NCBI RefSeq assembly: GCF_036711975.1
Contig: NC_091976.1
Span: 31,496,001 to 31,560,000, forward strand
DNA from: Onthophagus taurus
Taxonomy: Eukaryota; Arthropoda; Insecta; Coleoptera; Scarabaeidae
DNA length: 64,000 nucleotides
Reading direction: 5' to 3'
A program made the position numbers and the translations under genes. Shown in pieces: positions 48,001 through 60,199 of this stretch. The notes beneath the pieces were generated by a model. It did not search any database. It worked only from the letters and a program-made list of their open reading frames with translations, and had not been told where the DNA came from. The number at the start of each line of letters is the position of its first letter. The first letter of the stretch is position 1.

Positions 48001-49876
48001 TGAAACCAGTGCGGTAATGAACTTCATTACGTAACTCGAATCACCTCAAATGAGTGTGGTAATGATGACTTATCCAAGCAGTCGTAGATAATAGTTATTT
48101 ATATTACAAGTGCGCTAGAAACATAATTACTGTATGTGTAATCACACGAGTACTGTAATTATGCTCTAGCCCACGTGTGATATACAACATTTTATCTACG
48201 ACTGCTAAAAATTACTTAAAAATCAATTTCTTTGAAAAGTTTCAATAATATGTTTAATAAATTAAGTCTATTCTGATTGGGCTAAAAATGCGTTACGTAA
48301 TGAAACCAGTGCGGTAATGAACTTCATTACGTAACTCAAATCATCTCAAATGAGTGTGGTAATGATGACTTATCCAAGCAGTCGTAGATAATAGTTATTT
48401 ATATTACAAGTGGGCTAGAAACATAATTACTGTATGTGTAATCACACGAGTAATGTAATTATGCTCTAGCCCACGTGCGATATACAGCATTTTATCTACG
48501 ACTGCTAAAAATTACTTAAAAATCAATTTCTTTGAAAAGTTTCAATAATATGTTTAATAAATTAAGTCTATTCTGATTGGGCTAAAAATCCGTTACGTAA
48601 TGAAACCAGTGCGGTAATGAACTTCATTACGTAACTCGAATCACCTCAAATGAGTGTGGTAATGGTGAGTTATCCAAGCAGTCGTAGATAATAGTTATTT
48701 ATATTACAAATGCGCTAGAAACATAATTACTGTATGTGTAATCACACGAGTACTGTAATTATGCTCTAGCCCACGTGTGATATACAGCATTTTATCTACG
48801 ACTGCTAAAAATTATTAAAAAATCAATTTCTTTGAAAAGTTTCAATAATATGTTTAATAAATTAAGTCTATTCTGATTGGGCTAAAAATCCGTTGCGTAA
48901 TGAAACCAGTGCGGTAATGAACTTCATTACGTAACTCGAATCACCTCAAATGAGTGTGGTAATGATGACTTATCCAAGCAGTCGTAGATAATAGTCATTT
49001 ATATTACAAGTGCGCTAGGAACATAATTACTGTATGTGTAATCACACGAGTACTGTAATTATGCTCTAGCCCACGTGGGATATACAGCATTTTATCTACG
49101 ACTGCTAAAAATTACTAAAAAATCAATTTCTTTAAAAAAGTCTATTTAACATTTATAAAAATATTTTGAAATGATTGTTGACAATTTTGAATTGTCAGTA
49201 TCAACAACATGTTTACTCATCTGGAATAAGTGTAAAAATATATAAATTAATGTTTATAATAAATAGTATTGTTTCTCTGTAAGTAGATAACACTTTTTCT
49301 TTTGTATTGTTGCTCGTTTCAATAAATTAAGTCTGTTCTGATTAGGCTAAAAATGCGTTACGTAATGAAACCAGTGCGGTAATGAACTTCATTACGTAAC
49401 TCGAATCACCTCAAATGAGTGTGGTAATGATGACTTATCCAAGCAGTCGTAGATAAAATTTATTTATAAAGTGAGATAAAAAATTACCTAATGCTTTATT
49501 TGGACCCATTAAAACCCAATCACCGGAAGATGCTAATATTCCATGTTGCATAAAAACAACAGGTTTTTTTATATTTTTATCATTTGTTTCATATTTTCCA
49601 TGAGCCATTCGATGTAAACTAAGAATATATCCATCTTGAGTAACCACATCATGAATTTCGCAAGGATATCCAGCTTTTTCAATTAATTCCGGCTTTAAAA
49701 ATTATTAAAGTTTAAATCTATAAAAAAGTAATTTAAAAAATACTAACCACGCTTAATAAAGCATCAACAGGAACTTTTCTATCTAGTTTTAAAGCACGAG
49801 ACCAACTTTCCGGTAAGATTCCCCCATATACGTTAAGAATCAAACAAGTTAATATTAAAACTTTTATAGTAGTCAT
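45060..49876 (-). CDS. Gene 11: secreted acid lipase (411 aa) with satellite-filled intron
   Basis: Acid lipase on the minus strand. Exons 49876-49748, 49692-49488 and 45961-45060. Signal peptide about residues 1-19 (ends VYGG). The second intron (49487-45962, 3,526 bp) holds the 300-bp satellite. The junction is phase 1: KAL, a split Gly, then YILVEMGYDVW. No other gene here has an intron at that place. Oxyanion motif MQHGILASSGDW; Ser181 in GHSQGNT; Asp355 in SMNDW; His386 in FNHLDF. The 902-bp last exon is uninterrupted. Splice sites are GT-AG and the total is in frame, so the gene looks functional despite the repeats. Without splicing across the array the gene would look like two fragments. 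Confidence 0.87.
45975..49455. repeat. 300-bp palindromic satellite inside the gene 11 intron
   Basis: About eleven copies at exactly 300-base steps (AATGATGACT at 47161, 47461, 47761, 48061, 48361 and so on). Each unit contains nested inverted repeats: AGCAGTCGTAGATAA with TTATCTACGACTGCT, inside it GGGCTAGAAACATAATTAC with GTAATTATGCTCTAGCCC, and a second hairpin TTACGTAATGAA with TTCATTACGTAA. Copies are about 95-99% alike. About 180 unrelated bases (49137-49316) break the last unit. Confidence 0.95.
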
Positions 49877-50228
49877 GTTTCCTCTAAGTTTAAGGAAAGA
49901 AATGATTCGAAAATCGGTTTATGTTGCTTTTTGTAGCTTTATTGTAGTGGGACACTTGATGAGATAGTCGCAATTTTCTAAATACTTATTGGTCAGTTCT
50001 TATCGTTTTGGTAAATGAATCATCGAAAACAAACAAAGAAATTGAAAAAAAAGATGGTCTTAAATCGATATTTTGATCAAATACAGTTATTAATATAATA
50101 ATATAACCTTGGCCTAAAAGAATATAAACAATTATTTCATAATTTCTAAAGATTTATTGGGAGATTAAAATGTTTATTTGATAAGAAGATGCCCCAATTC
50201 TGTTGCAATAAAAGATTGTTTAATTTTT
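49877..50228. other. Intergenic DNA between genes 11 and 12
   Basis: Contains the promoter zone of gene 11 (an AGATAG site near 49962 on the plus strand) and the 3' flank of gene 12. No other gene is seen. Confidence 0.4.
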
Positions 50229-53200
50229 TTAATATTGGCTAAACATCTCGATAATTTTATCGTTCACTAATACATCAGCATCATCGGCTGCAAGAAACGC
50301 AACATGATTCCACATATCTCTATCAATTTTGTAATCGAAAACACAATTTGGAAGTAATTTTATAAATTCTTGAACTCCCTACAAAAAAAAATTAAAGAAA
50401 TGTTTATGAAGACATAAAAAAAATTTTTACTTTAACATCAGCAAATGTATCATATTCGCTGTACATTACAGCAATGGGAGCTGTAACTTTACTAATATTG
50501 TACTCAGGTGGTTGTAAAGTACCGTAACGTTGTATATTTTCTTCGGGGCCGTAATCAAATTTTTGAAATCGCTCTAAATAAAATTTATTTGGCAGGTTAA
50601 AATGTTTCTTTTAAAAATGATTTGGTCGTTTACTTGAATTATATAATTGGGCATAATGTAATAATTGACGGAATGATAACCCTCCTGGTAAATTACTTAC
50701 TGCTACGTTGTAAATTCTCTAAAAATTAAAATTATAATTAAACATGAAAATATTTTAGTTAAAAAAAAGATAATTTTAGGAAATTAACATGGTATTTTCA
50801 GCATTCTAAAATCTAGTTAGTGTAATTCCAGAGTTTTTCTTCTAATCCAGAATCGAAGTGTATCAACCTTTAATTTATGTGCTATGATTTCAGATATTTT
50901 CTGGAATATTGATGCACTGTGATTAATTACTGATCATACTAAGTCAACCAGTGACAGAGAAAGATTGGTGGCGATTTGGTGAAGAAGTATCTGCCATGAT
51001 CTGCGTCAGGAAAGTATCCGATTTTGTAAAATTATGCTGTCCATACTGGAAGGCAATAGCAACTAAGTCTACAAGGTTGTAGATGAGCGATAACTTCGCC
51101 TTCCCCAGTTTTATGAAACACCAGACTCAAAGGGCAAAACTGTTTTAAGCTTTTTAATTGATTGAAAGGTAGTGTTTGACACAATGAACAGGCGGAAGCT
51201 GATAGAAAAGTCATAGAGCAGGAATTGATAGAGAGATATGCGAAGGGATTAGATATGTTCTTAGAATCTTAGCTTATTTGCACGATACACAGCGGATATT
51301 GAAAACAGATTACAGAAAGAGAGAAGTTTCTCACTGAGAGACAGGTTTTTTTGATCCGACAGACTAACTACAGATGTGCATCCTTTTTTGGATGGAATTC
51401 GTATCAAAATCAACCACTTTCCATTCACTTGGTTTTCCACAACGAGTTGGTTCCTTGAAAGTTGTTAAGCTTGCTCCAGCTACATTTTATTCGGTCTTCC
51501 TTTATTTACTTCCTTTACTAATTCAAGATGATTTAGCAATTTCCAACATTTCCATAATTTTTTTAATGAATTTAATGTTTGCCACATTGAAGTACTTCGT
51601 CAGTCAAGACAAACATCCACTCAAGGCTTGGTCTTCTCCGCATCCTATTGGATCATGACTTCCAATTAGCTTCCATTATTCGCTCCAAGTCTATCTTTGT
51701 CAAGTGTCAGTGAGTACAGTGAATTTTCTAAGCATGTTTTTTGCTCCCTCTATTTACTTCGCCGTCATCAGAACATACTCAGTTATAACCCATACTTAAA
51801 CGGTAGTCTTTATCATAATCCATCATCTAAAGAAAGCTCTTTTCAGGTATCATAGCCATCGAGTCTGCATACTTTCTATTGTTGTATCGGAGGTTGGCAG
51901 GAATGAATTTTTTGGATTTTCTCAATTCCAATAGTTATAAGTATTATTCGTATAAGTTTCTAAAAGTTTATAAGTATTATTATAAGTTATAATAAGTATT
52001 ATTCGTGATACTTGGGTTGGGAAAGAATCTCGGCTGACTTCTAAGACGTCGGCCGCCATAAATATTGCTCGTGATACTTGGACGTCTTCGAAGTCGGACG
52101 AGATTCTTTCCCAACCCAAGAAGTATCACGAACAATATTTATGGCAGGCAACTTCTTCGAAGTGGGTCGGCAGCCTAAATATTGTTCCTGATTCTTTCTC
52201 AACCCAAGTATTATGAACAATATGTATGGTGGCTAACATCTTCGAAGTGTATCGATATATCACGAACAATACTCAGAACAATAATATTCTGTTAATATAA
52301 GAAATATAAAAAATGCTTGAATGGTATAGAACGTATTTTGGCAAAGGTGGTTCTTTACAGCATTCTTCATTCTTGCAAAGGATAGATCTCGTACCGACGC
52401 AGGTAGATGGTTAAAGAATTTAATGCCCCAATAGTTGGCATTGTTTACGCAGTTCCTTTTTGTTTCTAGTGTGATAGTTATGTGAATCACAGTTTTTTGG
52501 CAGAAGGTATAATTTCTGGTGAACATTCTTTATACAGTTGAATATATATAATGCAGGTAAGGTAAGTATTTTATACCGAGCAAAATAACTTCTACAACTT
52601 TCTCTGCTTCCCAGGTTGAACAGTGCCCTTATCGCTCGTTTCTGAAGTGTAAATGCTCTTTCGGCTGCCGAAGAAGCTCCCCAGAATAGGATACCGTAGA
52701 TTCTTTCCCAACCCAAGTATCACGAACAATACTCTGAACAATAACATTCTGTTGATATAAGAAATAATCTCAGCCGAATAATCTCGTCGGCCGCCATAAA
52801 TATTGTTCGTGGTACTTGGGTTGGGAAATAATCTCAGCCGGTTTTGAAGATGTCCATAAGTATTGTTCGTGGTACTTGGGGCGGCCGACGTTTTCGAAGT
52901 CGTACTCTGAACAATAATATTCTGTTGATATCAAAAATAATCTCGAAGATGCCGGCCGCTATAACTATTGTTCGTGATACTTGGGTTGGGAAAGAATCTT
53001 AGCTGACTTCGAAGATGACGGGCGCCATAAATATTGTTCGTGATACTTGGGTTGGGAAAGAATCTCGGCCGACGTCTTCGGTGTGGGATATATCACGTAC
53101 AATACTCTGAACAATAATATTCTGTTAATATAAGAAATAGCCTCAGCCGACTTCGTAAATGTCGGCCGCAATAAATATTGTTCGTGATACTTTTGTTGGG

Positions 53201-56200
53201 AAAGAATCTCGGCCGACTTCGAAGACGTCGGCCGTCATAAGTATTATTCGTGATACTTGGGTTGAGCAATAATCTCGGCCAACTTTGAAGATGTCCATAA
53301 CTATTGTTCGTGGTACTTGGGGTGGTCGACGTTTTCGAAGTCGTACTCTGAACAATAATATTCTGTTGATATCAAAAATAATCTCGAAGATGCCGGCCGC
53401 TATAAATATTGTTCGTGATACTTGGGTTGAGAAAGAATCTCGGCCCATTTTGAAGATCATAAGTATTGTTCGTGGTATTTGGGGCGGCCGACGTCTTCGA
53501 AGTCGGCCGAGATTCTTTCCCAACCCAAGTATCATGAACAATATTTATGGCGGCGAATGTCTTCGGTGTGAGATATATCACGAACAATACTCTGAACAAT
53601 AATATTCTGTTAATATAAGAAATAGTCTCAGCCGACTTCGTAAATGTCGGCCGCTATAAATATTGTTCGTCATACTTGGGTTGGGAAAGAATCTCGGCCG
53701 ACTTCGAAGACGTCGGCCCCCATAAGTATTATTCATGATACTTGGGTTGAGCAATAATCTCGGCCGACTTTGAAGATGTCCATAACTATTGCTCGTGGTA
53801 CTTGGGGTGGTCGACGTTTTCGAAATCGTACTCTGAACAATAATATTCGGTTGATATCAAAAATAATCTCGAAGATGCCGGCCGTCATAAATATTGGTCG
53901 TGATACTTGGGATGAGAAAGAATCTCGACCCACTTTGAAGATCATAAGTATTGTTCGTGGTACTTGGGGCGGCCGACGTCTTGGAAGTCGGCCGAGATTC
54001 TTTCCCAACCGAAGTATCATGAACAATATTTATGGCGGCGAATGTCTTCGGTGTGGGATATATCACGAACAATACTCTGAACAATAATATTCTGTTAATA
54101 TAAGAAATAGCCTCAGCCGACTTCGTAAATGTCGGCCGCTATAAATATTGTTCGTCATACTTGGGTTGGGAAAGCATCTCGGCCGACTTCGAAGACGTCG
54201 GCCCCCATAAGTATTATTCATGATACTTGGGTTGAGCAATAATCTCGGCCGACTTTGAAGATGTCCATAACTATTGCTAGTGGTACTTGGGCCGGTCGAC
54301 GTCTTCGAAGTCGTACTCTGAACAATAATATTCTGTTGATATCAAAAATAATCTCGAAGATACCGGCCGCCATAAATATTGTTCGTGATACTTAGGTTGG
54401 GAAAGAATCTTGGCCGACTTCGAAGATCATAAGTATTGCTCGTGGTACTTGGGGCGGCCGACGTCTTCGAAGTCGGCCGAGATTCTTTCCCAACCCAAGT
54501 ATCATGAACAATATTTATGGCGGCGAATGTCTTCGGTGTGGGATATATCACGAACAATACTCTGAACAATAATATTCTGTTAATATAAGAAATAGCCTCA
54601 GCCGACTTCGTAAATGTCGGCTGCTATAAATATTGTTCGTCATACTTGGGTTGGGAAAGAATCTCGGCCGACTTCGAAGACGTCGGCCCCCATAAGTATT
54701 ATTCATGATACTTGGGTTGAGCAATAATCTCGGCCGACTTTGAAGATGTCCATAACTATTGCTCGTGGTACTTGGGGTGGTCGACGTTTTCGAAGTCGTA
54801 CTCTGAACAATAATATTCTGTTGATATCAAAAGTAATCTCGAAGATGCCGGCCGCTATAAATATTGTTCGTGATACTTAAGTTGGGAAAGAATCTCGGCC
54901 GACTTCGAAGATCATAAGTATTGCTCGTAGTACTTGGGGCGGCCGACGTCTTCGAAGTCGGCCGAGATTCTTTCCCAACCCAAGTATCATGAACAATATT
55001 TATGGCGGCGAATGTCTTCGGTGTGGGATATATCACGAACAATACTCTGAACAATAATATTCTGTTAATATAAGAAATAGCCTCAGCCGACTTCGTAAAT
55101 GTCGGCCGCTATAAATATTGTTCGTCATACTTGGGTTGGGAAAGAATCTCGGCCGACTTCGAAGACGTCGGCCGCCATAAGTATTATTCGTGATACTTGG
55201 GTTGAGCAATAATCTCGGCCGACTTTGAAGATGTCCATAACTATTGCTCGTGGTACTTGGGGTGGTCGACGTTTTCGAAATCGTACTCTGAACAATAATA
55301 TTCTGTTGATATCAAAAATAATCTCGAAGATACCGGCCGCCATAAATATTGTTCGTGATACTTAAGTTGGGAAAGAATCTCGGCCAACTTCGAAGATCAT
55401 AAGTATTGCTCGTGGTACTTGGGGCGGCCGACGTCTTCGAAGTCGGCCGAGAGTCTTTCCCAACCCAAGTATCATGAACAATATTAGAATATTCTGTTAA
55501 TATAAGAAATAGCCTCAGCCGACTTCGTAAATGTCGGCTGCTATAAATATTGTTCGTCATACTTGGGTTGGGAAAGAATCTCGGCCGACTTCGAAGACGT
55601 CGGCCCCCATAAGTATTATTCATGATACTTGGGTTGAGCAATAATCTCGGCCGACTTTGAAGATGTCCATAACTATTGCTCGTGGTACTTGGGGTGGTCG
55701 ACGTTTTCGAAGTCGTACTCTGAACAATAATATTCTGTTGATATCAAAAGTAATCTCGAAGATGCCGGCCGCTATAAATATTGTTCGTGATACTTAAGTT
55801 GGGAAAGAATCTCGGCCGACTTCGAAGATCATAAGTATTGCTCGTAGTACTTGGGGCGGCCGACGTCTTCGAAGTCGGCCGAGATTCTTTCCCAACCCAA
55901 GTATCATGAACAATATTTATGGCGGCGAATGTCTTCGGTGTGGGATATATCACGAACAATACTCTGAACAATAATATTCTGTTAATATAAGAAATAGCCT
56001 CAGCCGACTTCGTAAATGTCGGCCGCTATAAATATTGTTCGTCATACTTGGGTTGGGAAAGAATCTCGGCCGACTTCGAAGACGTCGGCCGCCATAAGTA
56101 TTATTCGTGATACTTGGGTTGAGCAATAATCTCGGCCGACTTTGAAGATGTCCATAACTATTGCTCGTGGTACTTGGGGTGGTCGACGTTTTCGAAATCG

Positions 56201-58917
56201 TACTCTGAACAATAATATTCTGTTGATATCAAAAATAATCTCGAAGATACCGGCCGCCATAAATATTGTTCGTGATACTTAAGTTGGGAAAGAATCTCGG
56301 CCAACTTCGAAGATCATAAGTATTGCTCGTGGTACTTGGGGCGGCCGACGTCTTCGAAGTCGGCCGAGAGTCTTTCCCAACCCAAGTATCATGAACAATA
56401 TTAGAATATTCTGTTAATATAAGAAATAGCCTCAGCCGACTTCGTAAATGTCGGCCGCTATAAATATTGTTCATCATACTTGGGTTGGGAAAGCATCTCG
56501 GCCGACTTCGAATACGTCGGCCCCCATAAGTATTATTCGTGATACTTGGGTTGAGCAATAATCTCGGCCGACTTTGAAGATGTCCATAACTATTGCTCGT
56601 GGTACTTGGGACGGTCGACGTCTTCGAAATCGTACTCTGAACAATAATATTCTGTTAATATCAAAAGTAATCTCGAAGATGCCGGCTGCCATAAATATTG
56701 TTCGTGATACTTAGGTTGGGAAAGAATCTCGGCCGACTTCGAAGATCATAAGTATTGCTCGTGGTACTTGGGGCGGTCGACGTCTTCGAAGTCGGCCGAG
56801 ATTCTTTCCCAACCCAAGTATCATGAACAATATTTGTGGCTGCCAACGTTTTCGAAGTGGGGTATATCACGAACAATACTCTGAACAATAATATTCTGAT
56901 CCGTACATTATTTCAGCGAGCAGCGAGACTATGTGAAGGAGAGAACTTGAAGAAGAAGCAACACTTTCTACGAGGCGTGCTGCAGAAGAATGGATACACT
57001 TCGAGGGACATCAACCAGGTCATCAAGCAGCGAAAGCAGAAAGAGGACACGGTAAGTACAAAACCACTTGGATTTATCTGTCTTCCCTATGTTTCGGGTG
57101 TAACGGAACGAATTGCTAGGCACCTCAAGAAGAACGACATCGTAGTGCGGTACGGCACGGTCAGCAAAATTCGGAACACACTCCCGATAGCCAAGGACAA
57201 ACTAATTCCATTAAAAGGAGCAGGAGTCTATCGACTATCGTGTAGTTGTGGGAAGGTTTATGTTGGCCAAACTGGACGCAACGTCGAGAGGGATGTAAGG
57301 CTGAAGAAGATCCAGCAGTCGGCGGTTGCGGAACATTGCCATGCAGAGGGGCACCGAATAGACTTCGAACAAACAAAGATGCTGGCTAGGGACAACAGAT
57401 ACTACCAAAGACTGACAAGAGAAGCCATAGAGATCCACCGACATAAAAATAATGTTGATATAAAATATAATCTCAGTCGACTTCGAAGATGCTGGCGGCC
57501 ATAAATATAATTTTCGTGATACTTGGGTTGGGAAAGAATCTCGGCTGACTTCGAAGTCGTCGACCGCCATAAGTATTATTCGTGATGCCTGGGTTGGGAA
57601 ATAATTTCGGCTGACTTTGAAGATGTCCATAGGTATTGCTCGTGGTACTTGAGGCGGCCGACGTCTTCGAAGTCGGCCGAGATTCCTTCCCAACCCAAGT
57701 ATCACATACTTAGACTTGATGGGTGAAGTACGCAGATTTTTGGAGTAAACTGAATTATGTCTTTGGTTTTCCCTTATTAATTTATTTATGATATTCACAT
57801 TGTGATATATTTTTGGGACTCGGATAACAATTTGTACACACTTAATCTCCAATGGATTTTGTTCTATTGGCAGAAGTCCCCAACTCATTAATATCATTGT
57901 TGCTGTTTCTGGATATTGTCAAAGAAATTTTATTGAAAAGAAAATTTGAAGATTTTTTTCGGCTTATAAAAAATACGTTTAACGATATTTCTTACCCTAT
58001 CGATTTGGATTGAATCATATCCCATTATTAAATTAAGAGATCCTTGACAAATAAAAGCGAAAATACTTCTGCATAAAGTTCTTAAAAAACTTCTAAGCGT
58101 AGCACCACTCGGTATTTCATAAATTTGCAAATAATCAAGAAGCCCCTAAAAAAACGTATTAAATTAAATTAATTAGTAATAATTTATAATTTAATTTGAT
58201 ACCCTTATAGCTTCAATATTCTCTGAAATAACCAAAATTAATGCGTTCCTATTAAATTTAGTAACCACAGCGGGTCCAATTAAAACGCCCAATCGAATTT
58301 TATCGTTCATTTCAGGTTTTTCCGTATTCATAGCTATGAAAGCAGATCCTCCTTGAGAATGTCCAATAAAAAAAACTTTTTTCTGCCCCGTAACTTCGAT
58401 AATATAATTGATTTCGGCCGAATAATCGTAAACGCCGATTTCTTCCCAGGTGAACATCCAAAATTGTCTCGAACGATTACTTAAATTTTGATGTCTTCGC
58501 GACCATCGAGTCCCTCTCGCGTTACCCACCCAAACATCATAACCACCCTCTACTAAAGCAAAAGCTAAACTTCGATGACCCATCATAAAAAATTCAACTG
58601 AACTTCCACCTGCGCCGTGAGCTATTACAACAGCGGGTCGGTTTAAACGATTCGTGCTATTAATTCCGTACGGAATTCGATGCATTTCGATTATGTAACC
58701 ATCTTCGGTGGTTATCCTATGACGTTCTATTGGATAATTGTATTTTTTCGCTAATTGAAACTTATTTAAAAAAGAGAATTGAATTAATGGTTAAGTAAAT
58801 GAGATTACTCACTGGTGTTAAGCCGCTATTTCCTGAAATATCTTTCACGGTTTCGTTATCTAATCCATTTGTGGATTTAGCTGTAAATAAAATCAGGAAA
58901 ATGTTTAGGAATAACAT
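50229..58917 (-). CDS. Gene 12: secreted acid lipase (396 aa) with a 7.3-kb intron
   Basis: Acid lipase on the minus strand in six exons: 58917-58813, 58760-58203, 58145-57996, 50718-50634, 50573-50431 and 50378-50229. All splice sites are GT-AG and the total is in frame. Signal peptide about residues 1-13. Oxyanion motif AHGAGGSSVEF; Ser170 in GHSQGGS; Asp341 in SEYDT; His372 in MWNHVAF. Intron 3 (57995-50719, 7,277 bp) joins IQIDR to RIYNVAVSNLPGG, exactly where family members read LNR/TMIPVIMTNTPAG, so the two halves belong to one gene. It keeps the largest set of the family's introns, including the phase-1 one otherwise found only in gene 3. The intron is filled with LINE debris, satellite and a Penelope-like remnant. 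The NHVAF form of the His motif is divergent. Confidence 0.82.
50765..51990. other. Part of gene 12 intron 3, unassigned
   Basis: Low-complexity and unique DNA with many stops. The region near 50940-51260 may be decayed LINE sequence, but I could not fix a motif. The open frame at 51374-51658 has no recognisable match. Confidence 0.3.
51990..56897. repeat. GC-rich satellite in gene 12 intron 3 with 917-bp higher-order unit
   Basis: Built from a ~50-70 base theme: GATACTTGGGTTGGGAAAG, AATCTCGGCCGACTTCGAAG, ACGTCGGCCGCCATAA and (T)ATTGTTCGTG, in both orientations. A ~485-base composite repeats at about 54050, 54535 and 55020. A 917-base block repeats with few differences (54603-55520 against 55520-56440). 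It is much richer in GC than the surroundings. Its many minus-strand open frames of 72-109 codons are translations of the repeat and are not genes. Confidence 0.92.
52320..52700 (-). mobile_element. LINE C-terminal fragment within the satellite
   Basis: Minus-strand frames read YGILFWGASSAAERAFTLQK, RAIRALFNLGSRESCRSYF, ILTLPALYIFNCI, YHTRNKKELRKQC and, after a frameshift, GIKFFNHLPASVRDLSF. This is the end of a LINE reverse transcriptase protein (the F..QKR.IR and YxTR...FN.LP blocks). Satellite lies on both sides, so it inserted there or was captured. Confidence 0.65.
56898..57452 (+). mobile_element. Penelope-like element fragment with GIY-YIG domain
   Basis: An open plus-strand frame begins within satellite and reads RTLFQRAARLCEGEN, YTSRDINQVIKQRK, then FICLPYVSGVTERIARHLKK and PLKGAGVYRLSCSCGKVYVG. 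The GVYRL..CGKVYVGQTGR block is the GIY-YIG endonuclease of Penelope-like elements. A short piece after VERDVRLK seems missing, but SAVAEHCHAEGHRIDFEQ follows. No reverse transcriptase domain is present, so only the C-terminal part remains. The satellite resumes at its 3' edge, still in the same reading frame. Confidence 0.8.
57453..57720. repeat. Last satellite units of gene 12 intron 3
   Basis: Four to five themes of the GC-rich satellite, directly after the Penelope-like fragment. From 57720 to 57995 the intron is plain AT-rich DNA. Confidence 0.85.
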
Positions 58918-59049
58918 TGTTACGATCGGAAAAGTTGGATGTAAATAAAAGATTGTATCAATTCAAATCGTTTATATCGAAGAAACTTAATTCCACGTAA
59001 TTGATATTATTAAATTGGAAAGCTTAATTTTCTGAATGATTGATGGAAA

Positions 59050-59850
59050 TTTTTTTTTACAACTTTACATTTGGGAGAGCTTTGGATAACTCTTCATTAT
59101 CCTAGAATAAAAATTAATTAATTAATTTATATTTAGTATAAATTAGTTTTGTAAAAACCTCTTGAGATGAAAAAGAATCCGTTTTTCCATAAAATATCGC
59201 AACAGGAGTAGTCAGCTTGCTTATATTGTATAAAGGTGGTTTTATCGAACCATATCGTTTAAGATTACCATCTGGGCCATAATCGTATTTCTGAAATCGC
59301 CCTAACAATGTGCTAATTGTCTAAAAGAAAGTCCTGCTGGAATATTACCCATCGCGGCCGGAAGTAATCTCTGAAATTAATCGAATCAACATCGCGTTAC
59401 CTATCCAAATATCATATCCAGCCTCAAAAGTTATACTTCTTTTCCCCATCAATAAGAATTCAACGGAACTTCCACCACTTCCGTGTCCAATAAGAATTGA
59501 TGGTCTAGTTGAGTTATTTTTGTTATTAAGACCATATGGAACTCGGTGGATTTCAATGATATATTCATCTTCTGTCATAAGTTGATGACGCTCTATTGGA
59601 TATCCATATTAATTCGCTATCTCAATCTAAAATAATATTAATGTTAAATAAAAGTTATAATTAATTATTAAATAAAAAAAAACTTACAGTGTTTAAATTT
59701 CTATGGGTTAATAGATCATGGTAAGTGTCATTATCAAGTTGATAAGTATTTCCGGTTAAAATTAATTGTAGAAAATTAATTAGTAAAAATAGAAACGATG
59801 CTGTAAATAGTATTATTAAATGAACAAATTTAGTTCAGATTAAACTCAAA
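59050..59850 (-). pseudogene. Lipase pseudogene related to gene 12
   Basis: The minus strand shows a signal-like exon (59810-59700) without a start Met. Next is an exon reading YGYPIERHQLMTEDEYIIEI with a stop in front (the codon before YGYPIE), then IGHGSGGSSVEFLLMG and AGYDIWIGNA. From there it jumps to RLLPAAMGNIPAGLSFRQLA, so the middle with the nucleophile Ser is deleted. A further exon reads RFQKYDYGPDGNLKRYGS, VAIFYGKTDSFSS; the last reads DNEELSKALPNVKL and stops before the His motif. Genes 12 and this copy share GGSSVEF. Dead duplicate. Confidence 0.8.
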
Positions 59851-60199
59851 GTCGAGCATAAAATGATTGTAAAGAAACTTGTATCTAATTGTAAGTAAGA
59901 TGCGTGAATAGTTACCGTTTATATTGGAAGGAACTTTGGTATTTAATTTTAGTTAATTGATTTAATTATGGCAGAATGCTTACATTGTAAAGCACCAAAT
60001 TATGTGGTTACTACAAACTTGCAAATTTATGAACACAAAATTAATGTAGTGTAATTAAAATCCACATTTATGACAGTAATTTCCCAGTCTGTTTTCAAAA
60101 ATATCGATTATATTTAATTTTTTAAACACAAGCATTGAAAATTTGTTAACCTTCAGAATTATTAAAAATAACAAAAATTTACATATCAAAAACTATATA
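59851..60199. other. Intergenic DNA, no gene seen
   Basis: AT-rich DNA between the pseudogene and the long-TIR transposon. Nothing recognisable. Confidence 0.4.

Noticed and set aside
45975-49455. CRISPR-like array
   Set aside because: Units are contiguous 300-base satellites without unique spacers, in an insect intron.
50229-50718. Separate truncated lipase gene
   Set aside because: Its exons complete gene 12 in phase and in alignment, so it is the 3' part of that gene rather than an independent fragment.
51374-51658. 94-codon plus-strand frame in gene 12 intron 3
   Set aside because: No recognisable domain, no promoter, and surrounded by decayed repeats; could be chance.
53143-56888. Repeated 72-109 codon open frames on the minus strand
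   Set aside because: They recur at the satellite period, in both strands, and simply translate the GC-rich repeat. No start context, promoter or family match.
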